NCBI GenBank assembly: GCA_001464065.1
Contig: LNDN01000005.1
Coordinates: 1-64,000, forward strand
Direction of reading: 5' to 3'
DNA length: 64,000 nucleotides
Source of the DNA: Acidobacteria bacterium Ga0077522
GTDB lineage: Bacteria > Acidobacteriota > Vicinamibacteria > Vicinamibacterales > Vicinamibacteraceae
Below, piece after piece: positions 48,319-57,243 of this stretch; within the stretch, counting starts at the first letter, position 1; every line of letters starts with the position of its first letter. A program made the translations under genes and the position numbers. Below the pieces are notes generated by a model. That model searched no databases. It saw only the letters and a list, made by a program, of their open reading frames with translations, and had not been told where the DNA came from.

Positions 48319-49605
48319 ATGGCCGCACAGGTGGTGGTCCCCCAGCTCGGCGAATCGGTGGTCGAAGCGCGTGTCGCGCGCTGGCTCAAGAAGGAAGGCG
48401 ACGCGATTGCCGTCGGTGATCCGCTCGTCGAACTCGAAACCGAGAAGATCGATCTGGAAGTGAACGCCGATCAGGCCGGCGTGCTGGGCAAGATCCTGCG
48501 TCAGGAGGGCGAAGACGTGAAGGTCGGCGAGCCCCTGGCCTCGATCGAGGCCGGCAGCGGCGCACCGGCCGAGGCCGCGGCCCCGACGGGCGCGGCGCCA
48601 CCGCCGGACGCCCCCGCGTCAGCCACGCCCGCGCCGCCGGAGGCGATCACGCCGGCCGTCGCCGCGGCGCCCGCCGGCACGGCCGCCGATGCGCCCCGCA
48701 GTACGCCGGCGGCGCGCAAGGCTGCCGAAGTGCATCAGGTGGACATGGCGCAGGTCCAGGGCAGCGGTGACGCCGGTCGGGTGATGCGCCGCGACGTCCA
48801 GGCCGCCGCCGGCCAGACGGCTGCCCCGGCAGCGGCCCCGCCCGCGGCGCCGGCCCCGAAGGCCGCCCCCACGCCCGCGGCCCGCCCCGCGGTCGCGCCA
48901 GGCAGTCGGACGGAAGAGCGCGTGCGGATGTCCAAGCGGCGTCTGACGATTGCCCGCAACCTCGTCGAGGCTCAGCGCACGGCCGCCATGCTGACCACCT
49001 TCAACGAGGTGGACATGACCGAGCTGATGGGCCTGCGCGAGCGACGCAAGGAGCAGTTCGCCAAGCGCCACGGCGTCGGCATCGGCATCGCCTCGTTCTT
49101 CGTCAAGGCCGCCGTCGCCGCCCTGAAGTCCTTCCCCCGTCTCAACGCCGAGATCCAGGGCGAAGAGATGGTGCTGAAGCACTACTACGACGTCGGCATC
49201 GCCGTCGGCGCCGATCAGGGGCTCGTCGTTCCGGTCATCCGGTCGGCCGAGCAGCTGTCGTTTGCCGGCATCGAGCTGGCGATCCGCGATTTCGCCGCGC
49301 GCGCGAAGAACAACACCCTGACGCTCGAGGACCTCAAGGGCGGGTCCTTCACGATCACCAACGGCGGCGTCTTCGGATCGCTCCTGAGCACGCCGATCCT
49401 GAATCCGCCGCAGGTCGGCATCCTCGGCTTGCACAAGATCGAGGACCGTCCGGTGGCCATCAAGGGGCAGGTGGTGATCCGGCCGATGATGTATCTCGCG
49501 CTGTCCTACGACCACCGCATCGTGGATGGCCTCGAAGCCGTGCAGTTCCTGGTCAAGGTCAAGGAGTTCATCGAGGATCCGGGCCACCTGCTGCTCGAAT
49601 CCTGA
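48319..49605 (+). CDS. sucB: 2-oxoglutarate dehydrogenase E2, dihydrolipoyl succinyltransferase
   Basis: A 428-aa E2 core protein. The lipoyl domain has the lipoylated Lys at residue 43 in [10 protein letters not shown] Pro/Ala-rich hinge follows, then the peripheral subunit-binding domain ([24 protein letters not shown]). The catalytic domain contains [37 protein letters not shown] and the active-site [14 protein letters not shown]. The E/Q-x-TEKIDLEV form and the succinyl-type core support SucB over AceF. The ATG is 7 bases after sucA, so they form an operon. Confidence 0.96.
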   Translation: MAAQVVVPQLGESVVEARVARWLKKEGDAIAVGDPLVELETEKIDLEVNADQAGVLGKILRQEGEDVKVGEPLASIEAGSGAPAEAAAPTGAAPPPDAPASATPAPPEAITPAVAAAPAGTAADAPRSTPAARKAAEVHQVDMAQVQGSGDAGRVMRRDVQAAAGQTAAPAAAPPAAPAPKAAPTPAARPAVAPGSRTEERVRMSKRRLTIARNLVEAQRTAAMLTTFNEVDMTELMGLRERRKEQFAKRHGVGIGIASFFVKAAVAALKSFPRLNAEIQGEEMVLKHYYDVGIAVGADQGLVVPVIRSAEQLSFAGIELAIRDFAARAKNNTLTLEDLKGGSFTITNGGVFGSLLSTPILNPPQVGILGLHKIEDRPVAIKGQVVIRPMMYLALSYDHRIVDGLEAVQFLVKVKEFIEDPGHLLLES

Positions 49606-49649
49606 TCCGTGTTCGGCCGAGACAACCAACCCTCGAGGGAGGGCGTCGA

Positions 49650-50117
49650 ATGAACATGCCGCCGACCCGACCGTTCATCGCCACGGTCCTGCTGCTGGGG
49701 ATCGCACTCGGTTCCTCCCCCGTGCTGGCCCAGCAGCCGGCGGCGCGTCAGCGCGCCGAGCTCGACCGGATCCGGCAGCGGCTGGCGGCGCCGGAGTCGA
49801 TCTTCGTCGGGCCCGTGCGCGCCGACTACACGGTGCGCGTCGAGGACTCGAGCGACGACCTCGACTACCACTTCGGCTATCTGTACGACCAGACGACGGT
49901 GACGCCGGGCTATGTCCGGCCGTGGTATCCGATCTACCACTACCAGATGCAGTCGCTCATGATCCCGACCGAGCATCGGGCCCAGCTCTACCCCGCTGGC
50001 GTGCCCGTCAACGGCGCCACGCTCGACAGCATCAAGAACGCCTTCCGCAAGCGCAAGGAGCGCGAGGCCAAGAAGCAGGTCGAGGCCGAGGTGCAGGCGA
50101 TCAGGAAGACCCCGTAA
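49650..50117 (+). CDS. Hypothetical exported protein, 155 aa
   Basis: No family recognised. A signal peptide runs to about residue 28 (VLAQQPA). The mature part has a Tyr-rich central segment (DDLDYHFGYLYDQ; WYPIYHYQMQS) and a highly basic, helical C-terminus (KNAFRKRKEREAKKQVEAEV). A good ribosome-binding site GAGGGAGGG precedes the ATG. It follows sucB after 44 bases and overlaps the convergent esterase by 17 bases. Confidence 0.65.
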   Translation: MNMPPTRPFIATVLLLGIALGSSPVLAQQPAARQRAELDRIRQRLAAPESIFVGPVRADYTVRVEDSSDDLDYHFGYLYDQTTVTPGYVRPWYPIYHYQMQSLMIPTEHRAQLYPAGVPVNGATLDSIKNAFRKRKEREAKKQVEAEVQAIRKTP

Positions 50118-51000
50118 CCGGAAACAGGAACTCCAGCAGGGGCCCGACGCGCTCGGCCCATGCCGTCTCGGAATGGGGCGCGTCGTGGACTTCGAGGTAG
50201 TGCAGGTCGGCCCCGGGTTCCCAGCCCTTCTCCTGCAGCACTCCCCGCAACGCACGGGCATTCCTGACCGTGTCGCGCCCTTCGCCCGTCCCCACATCGA
50301 GCCAGATCCGCCAGGGCAACCGGGCCGGCAGGCCTTCGACGCGCGTCAGCACGGCGCGGCGGTCCCACCAGATCGACGGCGAGAGCACGGCCAGCGCCCC
50401 GAACACCCCCGGATGCTCGAGCCCGATGTGCAAGGTCACGAGGCCGCCGAGCGACGAGCCACCGACCGCCGTACTCGCCGCCTCGGGCTGCGTGCGGAAG
50501 GTGCGATCGATGTACGGCTTGAGTTCGTCGACGAGGAAGCGCGCGTAGTGGTTCGCGTGCCCGCCCGCGTGCCGGTGCGCGTCCCTGGTCGGCGCGAACT
50601 CGTCGGCCCGCAAGGCCCCGGCGTGGTTGATCGCCACGATGACGAGCGGCATCACCCGTCCGGCGTGCACCAGGCGTTCGGCCGTCTCGTCGACGCCCCA
50701 CTCCGCGCCGGCAAACGACGTACTGGTGTCGAAGACGTTCTGGCCGTCGTGCAGGTACAACACCGGAAACCGCCGCGTCTGATCGTGGTCGTATCCGGGC
50801 GGCAGGTAGACGAGCACGTCGCGGCTGTTGCCGAGCGCGTCGGAGTGGAAGCCCTCCAGCAGCCGGATGTCGCCGGTGAGGCTCCGCCCATCACGCGGCG
50901 CATGGACGCACTGGATGGGGCCAGGAGGCACGGCTAGGCGCGCCACCGGAACGGATCGAGCCGGAGGATCATCGCGTCCAGTGTAACCGCGCACGCGCAT
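50101..51000 (-). CDS. Alpha/beta-hydrolase, esterase D/enterochelin esterase-like
   Basis: About 299 aa. It has SRDVLVYLPPGYDHDQT, PVLYLHDGQNVFD, the nucleophile elbow GGSSLGGLVTLH, and a C-terminal His in HDAPHSETAW. The family acts on carboxyl esters, including siderophore esters; the substrate is unknown. No signal peptide is clear. The start is uncertain: ATG 51000 is the last ATG before the divergent bcp promoter, but several downstream GTGs (in VARLAVPPG) would also leave the catalytic domain whole. Confidence 0.75.
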   Translation of the reverse strand: MRVRGYTGRDDPPARSVPVARLAVPPGPIQCVHAPRDGRSLTGDIRLLEGFHSDALGNSRDVLVYLPPGYDHDQTRRFPVLYLHDGQNVFDTSTSFAGAEWGVDETAERLVHAGRVMPLVIVAINHAGALRADEFAPTRDAHRHAGGHANHYARFLVDELKPYIDRTFRTQPEAASTAVGGSSLGGLVTLHIGLEHPGVFGALAVLSPSIWWDRRAVLTRVEGLPARLPWRIWLDVGTGEGRDTVRNARALRGVLQEKGWEPGADLHYLEVHDAPHSETAWAERVGPLLEFLFPVTGSS

Positions 51001-51016
51001 CGGCGTGCGCTTCAGG

Positions 51017-51022
51017 TAGCCT
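51017..51022 (+). promoter_or_regulatory. -10-like TAGCCT upstream of bcp
   Basis: TAGCCT ends 7 bases before the bcp ATG, within the string GTAGCCTGTAG that also occurs upstream of parC at 30866. Confidence 0.35.
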
Positions 51023-51029
51023 GTAGGAC

Positions 51030-51506
51030 ATGCCACTCCTCGACCCGGGCACCAAGGCCCCCACGTTCGCCCTGCCGGACCAGCACGGCACGATCCACAC
51101 GCTCGCGCAGTACGCAGGCCGTCCCGTCGTGCTCTTCTTCTACCCGAAGGACGACACGTCGGGTTGCACGACGGAAGCCTGCGGGTTCCAGGCGGCGCTG
51201 CCGGACTTCTCGCAGGTCGATGCGGCGGTGTTCGGGATCAGCATCCTCGACACGAAGAGCAAGGCGAAGTTCGCCACCAAGCATGGCCTCACCTTCCCGC
51301 TGCTGGCCGACGCCGATCACGCCGTGTGCGAGCAGTACGGCGTGTGGCAGGAGAAGAGCATGTACGGCCGCAAGTACATGGGCATCGCCCGTGTCAGCTA
51401 CCTGATCGCCGCCGATGGCACCGTGGCGCGCCGCTGGGACAGCGTCAAGGTCGACGCGCACGCGGCGGAGGTCCTCGCGGCCGTCACTGCGCTGAGGGGC
51501 AAGTGA
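51030..51506 (+). CDS. bcp: Thiol peroxidase of the Bcp/PrxQ type
   Basis: A 158-aa 2-Cys peroxiredoxin of the BCP/PrxQ subfamily that reduces H2O2 and organic hydroperoxides with thioredoxin. YPKDDTSGCTTEACGF holds the peroxidatic Cys46 and the resolving Cys51 five residues later, as in the atypical 2-Cys BCP proteins. FPLLADADHAVCEQYGVW is the usual middle motif. The start is ATG 51030. The stop overlaps the start of the ChaN-PDZ gene as GTGA. Confidence 0.93.
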   Translation: MPLLDPGTKAPTFALPDQHGTIHTLAQYAGRPVVLFFYPKDDTSGCTTEACGFQAALPDFSQVDAAVFGISILDTKSKAKFATKHGLTFPLLADADHAVCEQYGVWQEKSMYGRKYMGIARVSYLIAADGTVARRWDSVKVDAHAAEVLAAVTALRGK

Positions 51507-52723
51507 TCCGTCGCGCACACGTCATCGGCCTGGCCTGCTGCCTCGCCCTTGCGCTGCCCGTGGGCGTCGGCGCGCAGGGCCGCGAGCCGCTCAACCTCGA
51601 ACTGGGCGACCCCGCCCGCAAGGCCCGCACGCTGGCGCTGGGCGTCGATCAGATCCACGACACCCACAAGGGCGTCGACCTCTCGACCGACGAGGTCGCG
51701 GCAGCGCTGGCAGACGCCGCGATCGTGCTGGTCGGCGAGGCCCACACCTCCGTCGAATCGCATCGCGTCCAGGCGCAGGTGATTGCCGCCCTGCAGCGAG
51801 CCGGCCGCAAGGTCACGATCGGCCTCGAGATGTTTCCGTACGATGCGCCGACGGCGCCGTTCGACCGCTGGCTGCGCGGCAGCCTCGATGAAGCGGCGCT
51901 GCTCCGCGAGTCGGGCTGGTACGACTACTGGGGCTACCCGTGGGGCTACTACCGGGACATCTTCCTGCTCGCCAAGCAGTACCGCCTGCCCATCCGCGGG
52001 GTGAATGCGCCCCGCGCGGTGGTCGCCATGGTGGGGCGCCGCGGCCTCGCCGGCATCGGGGGCATGGAGCGGGGGCAGCTCGCGCCCACCATCGACACCA
52101 CCAACGAGGAACACAAGCGGTTGTTCGTCGCCTACGTCGGCGGCGACTCGGCCGGGCACGGGGCCGGGATGCCGCCAGAGGTCCTGCAGCGAATGGTGGA
52201 GGCCCAGAGCACGTGGGACGCGACCATGGCCTACCACGCCGTCGAGTTGTCGAAGGAATCGCCCGATCCCAGGGCCGTGGTGGTGGTGCTGGTGGGGAGC
52301 GGGCACGTTGCCTACAACCTCGGCATCGCGCGTCAGGCCCGGGCATACACGGACAAGCGCGTGGCGACGGTGATGCCGATTGCCACCCAGCCCGGCACAC
52401 CGGAGCCGGTCCGCGCCTCCGTCGGCGACATCGTCTGGGGCGTGCCGACCGAAACCTATCCGCGCTTCCCGACGCTCGGCCTGTCCTTCCGCAGCAGCGG
52501 CGAGCAGCCGACGACCGTGCTCATGGTCTCGCCGGGATCGCCCGCCGAGGCGATGGGGTTCAAGGCCGGCGACATCGTGCTGACACTCGACGGCCAGCCG
52601 ATCAGGAAGGACGTCGAGGTGCGCGCCCTGCTCGACCGCAAGCAGTGGGGCGACGCGCTGACCGGGACGGTCACGCGCGGCGCCGAGACCCTGACGCTCA
52701 CCGGCCGCCTGCGACGGCGGTAG
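51503..52723 (+). CDS. Exported ChaN-like domain protein fused to a PDZ domain
   Basis: A 406-aa protein. A signal peptide ends near GVGAQG. The ChaN/TIKI-like domain shows LVGEAHTSVESH (the Glu/His signature), LEMFPYDAPTAPFDRWL, ESGWYDYWGYPW and VLVGSGHVAYNLGIA. ChaN-type proteins bind haem; the wider TIKI superfamily includes metalloproteases. The C-terminal PDZ domain has TVLMVSPGSPAEAMGFKAGDIVLTLDGQPI. The GTG at 51503 overlaps the bcp stop, so both are co-translated. It overlaps the convergent hydrolase by 26 bases. Confidence 0.82.
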   Translation: MIRRAHVIGLACCLALALPVGVGAQGREPLNLELGDPARKARTLALGVDQIHDTHKGVDLSTDEVAAALADAAIVLVGEAHTSVESHRVQAQVIAALQRAGRKVTIGLEMFPYDAPTAPFDRWLRGSLDEAALLRESGWYDYWGYPWGYYRDIFLLAKQYRLPIRGVNAPRAVVAMVGRRGLAGIGGMERGQLAPTIDTTNEEHKRLFVAYVGGDSAGHGAGMPPEVLQRMVEAQSTWDATMAYHAVELSKESPDPRAVVVVLVGSGHVAYNLGIARQARAYTDKRVATVMPIATQPGTPEPVRASVGDIVWGVPTETYPRFPTLGLSFRSSGEQPTTVLMVSPGSPAEAMGFKAGDIVLTLDGQPIRKDVEVRALLDRKQWGDALTGTVTRGAETLTLTGRLRRR

Positions 52724-54653
52724 GCACGGGCGTCTCGACCATCAACGTGATGGACGATGCCAGGTCGGCCGCGCGATAGACGCGCTGCGTGGCGACCCTG
52801 AAGTCGGCGGGCGTGGCGGTCGGAATCTCCATGAACACCTGGGGATTCCGATCGACGAGCGGGAACCACGAACTCTGCACCTGCACCATCACGCGGTGGC
52901 CGCGGCGAAACGCGTGGTACACGTCGGGCAGGTCATAGGTGATCGCCTCGGGCCGACCAGGGACCATCGGCTCCGGTGTCTCGAAGCTGCGCCGGAACTT
53001 GGCGCGGAATGGCTCCCCGCGCACCAGTTGCTGGTATCCGCCCATCTTCACGGCATCGGCGCGCGCCGGCGCGCCGGGTGGCGCCGCCGGCGTCGGGTAA
53101 TCGTCCGGATACACATCGATCACCTTGACGACGAAGTCGGCGTCGGTGCCGGTGGTCGACACGTGCAGGCGGACCTGAATCGGGCCGGCCACCACGAGGT
53201 CCTGCTCGAGCGGCGGGGTCTGGTAGACCAGCACGTCGGGCCGACGGCTCGCGAAGCGCTGGTCCTCGGTCATGTAGTCCGACGTGAAGCCGCCGGCCAC
53301 GTAGCCGACGTAGGGCACGGGGCGCCTCGGGTCGCTCACGTACTCGTCGTACGACGTCGCCTCCCGTGGGCGCGCCTCGGTGAGGCGGCCGTTGGCGGCC
53401 AGGTGCAGGGTCTTCGCCGTGAGTCCCTTCGGCGGCCAGGCATCGAGCCGGCGGAACTCGTTGAGGCCCGTGAGGAACATCCACGCTTCGGGCACCGGCT
53501 CCTTGCCGTCCTTCAGGTGCGCCATGAAGAAGGGGAACTCGATCTTCTCGCGATAGAACTCCCCCGTGCGGATGGCGAAGTCGAGGTTGCCCAGGTGCTG
53601 GCCGGCGCCACGCGCCCAGCCTCCGTGCGACCACGGGCCCATCACGATCGTGTTGGCGATGCCGGGGTTCTTCCGCTCGACCGCGCGGTAGATGTGGAAG
53701 GGGCCGATGGGGTCCTCGGCGTCGAACCAGCCGCCGACGTTGAGCACCGCGCACCTCACGTTGTCCATGAAGCGCCAGAGCGAGCGCTGCTTCCAGTAGG
53801 CGTCGTATGTCGTGTGGTCGACGATCTCCTGCCAGTAATCGGCCTTCCCCCCGAACAGGTCGGCGTTCATGCGCGCGAGCGGCACCGGCGTACGCAGGAA
53901 GAAGTCGTACATGTCCGGCGTGCCCGGGTCGAAGACGATCGCGGGGCGCGGCGGCGCCGGCGTGTCGCCCCGGGGAGCGAAGCGCGAGTAGAACCCGAAA
54001 TTCGCCCCCAGCATGAACGCGCCGTTGTGGTACACGTCGTCGCCCATGTAGTAGTCCGCCGTCGGCGCCTGTGGCGAGGCGGCCTTCAGCGCCGGGTGCG
54101 AGTCGATGATGCTCGCGGCGACGTGGAAGCCCGGCTGCGAGATGCCGATCATGCCGACGCGCCCGTTGTGGTTGGGCACGTTGGCCAACAGCCAGGCGAT
54201 CGTGTCGTGGGTGTCGGTCCGCTCGTCGACGTCCTTCGGCCCGGTGCCGGCATTGAAGGGGCGCACCTGCTGGAACTGCCCTTCTGACATGTAGCGTCCG
54301 CGCGCATCCTGCCGCACGAAGATGAACCCTTCCTTCTGGAGCGGTTCCGATCCGAGCGCGGCGGGATAGCGGTCGACGCCGTAGGGGGCCACGCTGTAGG
54401 GCGTCCGCGTCAGCAGGAAGGGGTAGGTCCGCGACGCGTCCTTCGGCACGTACACGGCCGTGAACAACCGCACGCCGTCGCGCATCGGCACGAGGTACTC
54501 GTACTTGGTGTACGTCGCGCGCACGAGGTCGGCCCCCGTGGGCGCCGACTGCGCGTGGCCGACGTGCCCGGCCCCCTGCGGCCCGAGCACCAGCGCGGCG
54601 GTCAGCAGGCCCGCCGATGCGGCGCGCCCGATGGTCACGATCCCTCTCGGCAC
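52698..54653 (-). CDS. CocE/NonD family exported alpha/beta hydrolase
   Basis: A 651-aa protein of the X-Pro dipeptidyl-peptidase/cocaine-esterase class. The N-terminus carries a signal peptide (RAASAGLLTAALVLG). Motifs are VPMRDGVRLFTAVYVP, FIFVRQDARGRY, the nucleophile elbow GMIGISQPGF (usual form GISYPGF), the Asp in GGWFDAEDP and the His in GPWSHGGW. The C-terminal jelly-roll has RLHVSTTGTDADFVVKVIDVYPD. The GTG start at 54653 has AAGGAG 6 bases upstream. The physiological ester or peptide substrate is unknown. Confidence 0.88.
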   Translation of the reverse strand: MPRGIVTIGRAASAGLLTAALVLGPQGAGHVGHAQSAPTGADLVRATYTKYEYLVPMRDGVRLFTAVYVPKDASRTYPFLLTRTPYSVAPYGVDRYPAALGSEPLQKEGFIFVRQDARGRYMSEGQFQQVRPFNAGTGPKDVDERTDTHDTIAWLLANVPNHNGRVGMIGISQPGFHVAASIIDSHPALKAASPQAPTADYYMGDDVYHNGAFMLGANFGFYSRFAPRGDTPAPPRPAIVFDPGTPDMYDFFLRTPVPLARMNADLFGGKADYWQEIVDHTTYDAYWKQRSLWRFMDNVRCAVLNVGGWFDAEDPIGPFHIYRAVERKNPGIANTIVMGPWSHGGWARGAGQHLGNLDFAIRTGEFYREKIEFPFFMAHLKDGKEPVPEAWMFLTGLNEFRRLDAWPPKGLTAKTLHLAANGRLTEARPREATSYDEYVSDPRRPVPYVGYVAGGFTSDYMTEDQRFASRRPDVLVYQTPPLEQDLVVAGPIQVRLHVSTTGTDADFVVKVIDVYPDDYPTPAAPPGAPARADAVKMGGYQQLVRGEPFRAKFRRSFETPEPMVPGRPEAITYDLPDVYHAFRRGHRVMVQVQSSWFPLVDRNPQVFMEIPTATPADFRVATQRVYRAADLASSITLMVETPVPTAVAGGR

Positions 54654-54712
54654 GGTGGTCTCCTTGCGCCCTGCATCCCCTGGCCTGCCCCTGCCCGTCG
54701 CACGAGACGTGG

Positions 54713-55603
54713 CTACGCGCGGACCAGCCTCACGGTGGCGGTCACCGGGAAGTGGTCCGACGGGTAGCGCTGGTTGCGGTCGGTGCGGACGATCGCGGCG
54801 TCGAGGACGTCCCACTCCGCCGTCGCGAAGATGTGGTCGATCTTCTCGCCGATGACCTGTCCGAACCTGAAGCCGGTGAAGGTGCCGACCGGCGCCGCCT
54901 CCGGGTGCTTGACGCGAAACGTGTCGCGGAACACGCCGCCGTCGAGCATCGACGCGACGGCAGGGTTCTTCTCGCCGGCGTTGAAGTCGCCGGTCACGAT
55001 GACCGGCGCCTGGGGATCACGCGCGGCAATCCGCGCGCGCAGCAACCTCGCCGACTGCTCGCGCGACGGCTGCGACTGATGATCGAGGTGCACGTTGTAG
55101 ACGGACAGCGGCTGCCCGTCCGGCGAGACGAACTGCGCCCACGTGCAGATGCGGGTGATGCTGTTGCCCCAGCTCTTCGAGGCGACGCGGTCTGGCGTGT
55201 CCGAGAACCAGAAGGTGTCGCTGCGGCTCACCGACAGCGCGGCCGTCCGGTAGAGGAGGCAGGAGTACTCGCCCGCCCGGATGCCGTTGTCGCGCCCGAC
55301 GCCGACCATCGCGTATCCCGGCAGGGCCTGCAGGATGAAGGCCAGCTGCGGATACAGCGCCTCCTGGACGCCGAGGACGTCGGGCGCCTCCGCGCGCAGC
55401 ACGTCCACCAGGAAGTCCTTGCGCCGGTCCCAGTGGTTGTCGCCGTCGTTGGCGGTGCCATAGCGGATGTTGAAGGTCATCACCTTCAGCGCCAGCCCCG
55501 AGGCCGGCGCTGCCGCCTGGGCCGCCTGCGCCACCACCGATGGCGCAGCCGCGCACGCGCCGATCGTGGCCGCGCAGGCCTGGACGAATGCCCGTCTCTT
55601 CAT
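54713..55603 (-). CDS. Exported endonuclease/exonuclease/phosphatase (EEP) family protein
   Basis: A 296-aa EEP-fold hydrolase. The N-terminal MKRRAFVQACAATIG looks like a twin-arginine export signal. The EEP set is complete: MTFNIRYG with catalytic Asn, LGVQEAL with Glu, VYNVHLDHQS with His, VIVTGDFNAGE with Asp-x-Asn, IDHIFAT, and the terminal SDHFPVTA. Relatives act on nucleic acids, phospholipids or inositol phosphates; extracellular location suggests a phosphodiesterase. The ATG overlaps the dipeptidase stop as ATGA. Confidence 0.85.
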   Translation of the reverse strand: MKRRAFVQACAATIGACAAAPSVVAQAAQAAAPASGLALKVMTFNIRYGTANDGDNHWDRRKDFLVDVLRAEAPDVLGVQEALYPQLAFILQALPGYAMVGVGRDNGIRAGEYSCLLYRTAALSVSRSDTFWFSDTPDRVASKSWGNSITRICTWAQFVSPDGQPLSVYNVHLDHQSQPSREQSARLLRARIAARDPQAPVIVTGDFNAGEKNPAVASMLDGGVFRDTFRVKHPEAAPVGTFTGFRFGQVIGEKIDHIFATAEWDVLDAAIVRTDRNQRYPSDHFPVTATVRLVRA

Positions 55604-56682
55604 GCGATCCACTCCCGTCCGGCCCAATGCGCCCGGAGGAACTCGACGACGTTGCGCCACCGGAAGCGCTCCAGGTCATCGTCGGTGAACCCGCGCGCCC
55701 CGAGCACGTCGCACAGGCGATGCAGGTCGGCGATGGTGTCGATCTCGACCGGCGTCTGCTCCGTGCCGAACGCGCCGTCGAGGTCCGAGCCGATGCACAC
55801 GTGGGCCGTGGAGCCCGCGAGGTCGCAGATATGGACGACGTGGTCGGCGAGCCGCTCGAAGGTGCACGACATCGACTGCGGCGTCGACGTGCCGCGCACC
55901 CAGCCGGGCACGATCATCCACGCATCGCACGACGCCCCGATGACGGCGCCGCGCTTGACGATCGCCCGAATCTGATCGTCGGGCAGCTGTCGCTGATCGG
56001 GGACCAGCGTTCTCACGTTGTGATGGCTGGCCCACACGGCGCCGCCGAACAGGTCGAGGGCCTGCCAGAGGCTGTCGTCGCTCAGGTGGGTGACGTCGAG
56101 GATGACGCCCAGCCGTTCCATGGCGGCGAGCAGCGCTGGCCCCTGCGGCTCGAGCGGTCCGGTGGTGTGCGTGCCGGGGGCGTACCGTCCGGGTCCGTAG
56201 TGTGCCGGCCCGACGGCGCGCAGGCCGTCGCGCACGGCCTGCTCCAGGTACTCGATGGTGACCAGCGAATCGGCGCCCTCGAGACTGCGGATGTAGCCGA
56301 TGGGCGCGCGCGGTGGCGGGTCCTGCCACAGGGCGAGATGCGCGTCGAGCGAGGCGAGGTCGGTGACCGCGACCATCTCGCCCGCCTTCTCCATCTCGCG
56401 GTACCAGGCCAGCTGTCCCTGCGTCTGGGCCCAGGCCTGCTCGGCCGAGTGCCACCCGGGCAGCGGGTTGTCTGGCGCGACAGAGCGGGCGATCTGCGTG
56501 GCGACGACCAGGCCGATGCGCGCACGGCGCATCTCCGGAAAGGACACCGTGCCACGGCCGCGGTCGGGCCGATCGGTGAGCCCCGCTTCACGGGCCCGGA
56601 TGGCCGCGACCGGCTCGCGCAGGTCGCGGTTCCACTCGAGCGCGTTCATGGACAGGTCCAGATGCGCGTCGACGACCAGCAT
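55600..56682 (-). CDS. Membrane dipeptidase (M19, renal dipeptidase family)
   Basis: A 360-aa zinc dipeptidase. Binuclear-zinc ligands are seen as VVDAHLDLSM (HxD), IRSLEGAD, LDVTHLSDDSLWQAL and WASHHNVR, with CIGSDLDGAFG near the end. M19 enzymes hydrolyse dipeptides, often with a D-residue at the C-terminal side. No signal peptide is visible, so it is probably cytoplasmic. The ATG is immediately after the RidA stop, and the stop overlaps the EEP start. Confidence 0.88.
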   Translation of the reverse strand: MLVVDAHLDLSMNALEWNRDLREPVAAIRAREAGLTDRPDRGRGTVSFPEMRRARIGLVVATQIARSVAPDNPLPGWHSAEQAWAQTQGQLAWYREMEKAGEMVAVTDLASLDAHLALWQDPPPRAPIGYIRSLEGADSLVTIEYLEQAVRDGLRAVGPAHYGPGRYAPGTHTTGPLEPQGPALLAAMERLGVILDVTHLSDDSLWQALDLFGGAVWASHHNVRTLVPDQRQLPDDQIRAIVKRGAVIGASCDAWMIVPGWVRGTSTPQSMSCTFERLADHVVHICDLAGSTAHVCIGSDLDGAFGTEQTPVEIDTIADLHRLCDVLGARGFTDDDLERFRWRNVVEFLRAHWAGREWIA

Positions 56683-57153
56683 CTAGACGTCCTTCAGCCG
56701 GAACAGCGCCTCGATCTCCACCGGGATGTTGCCCGGCAGCGAGCCCATGCCCACCGCGCTGCGCACGCCCACGCCGAGGTCTTCGCCCCAGATGGCCGAG
56801 AACATCTCGCTGCACCCGTTGATGACGAAGGGATGCCGATCGAACTCCGGCGTCGCCCACACCATGCCGAGGACCTTGACGACGCGATGGATGCGGTCGA
56901 GCGACCCGACCGTGGCCCTGATCGTGGCGAGCATCGACAACCCGACCTGGCGCGCCGCCAGCTTGGCCTCGTCGGCCGTCAGGTCCTGCCCCACCTTGCC
57001 GACGATCATCGAGCCATCGGTCTTCATCGTGCCGTGACCGGACACGTACAGATAGGGGCCCTCGATCAGGGCGGGCTTGTAGACCCCCATCGGCTTGGGC
57101 GCGGGCGGGAGGTCGAGGCCGAGAGCAGCGAAGCGTTCTTCTGGTGTGGACAT
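56683..57153 (-). CDS. RidA/YjgF family protein
   Basis: A 156-aa RidA-like protein. It has GPYLYVSGHGTM, VGKVGQDLTADEAKLAARQVGLSML and VEIEALFRLKD. RidA proteins deaminate reactive enamine/imine intermediates released by PLP enzymes. This is the longer RidA-like branch; the usual catalytic Arg near the C-terminus is replaced by a segment reading VGVRSAVGMGSLPGNIPVEIEA, where an Arg (VRSA) is present, so activity is plausible. It is the first gene after the GntP transporter and the palindromic repeat. Confidence 0.8.
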   Translation of the reverse strand: MSTPEERFAALGLDLPPAPKPMGVYKPALIEGPYLYVSGHGTMKTDGSMIVGKVGQDLTADEAKLAARQVGLSMLATIRATVGSLDRIHRVVKVLGMVWATPEFDRHPFVINGCSEMFSAIWGEDLGVGVRSAVGMGSLPGNIPVEIEALFRLKDV

Positions 57154-57161
57154 GTCGGAGG

Positions 57162-57197
57162 AATCGGGAGTCGGGAAGCGGGCGTCGGGAAGCGACG
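57162..57197. repeat. Short tandem words (GGGAGTC/GGGAAGC)
   Basis: Degenerate 7-base units run between RidA and the palindromic repeat, as in CGGGAGTCGGGAAGCGGGCG. Confidence 0.55.
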
Positions 57198-57203
57198 ATG
57201 GTC

Positions 57204-57236
57204 GTAGCCGTCGACCTTCAGGTCGACGGTCAGTGA
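57204..57236 (-). repeat. 33-base dispersed repeat with palindromic core, copy 2
   Basis: Identical over 33 bases to 4545-4577, on the opposite strand. It lies 7 bases past the stop of the GntP gene in the sense direction of that gene, the same placement as copy 1. Confidence 0.85.
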
Positions 57237-57243
57237 TGTTCGC

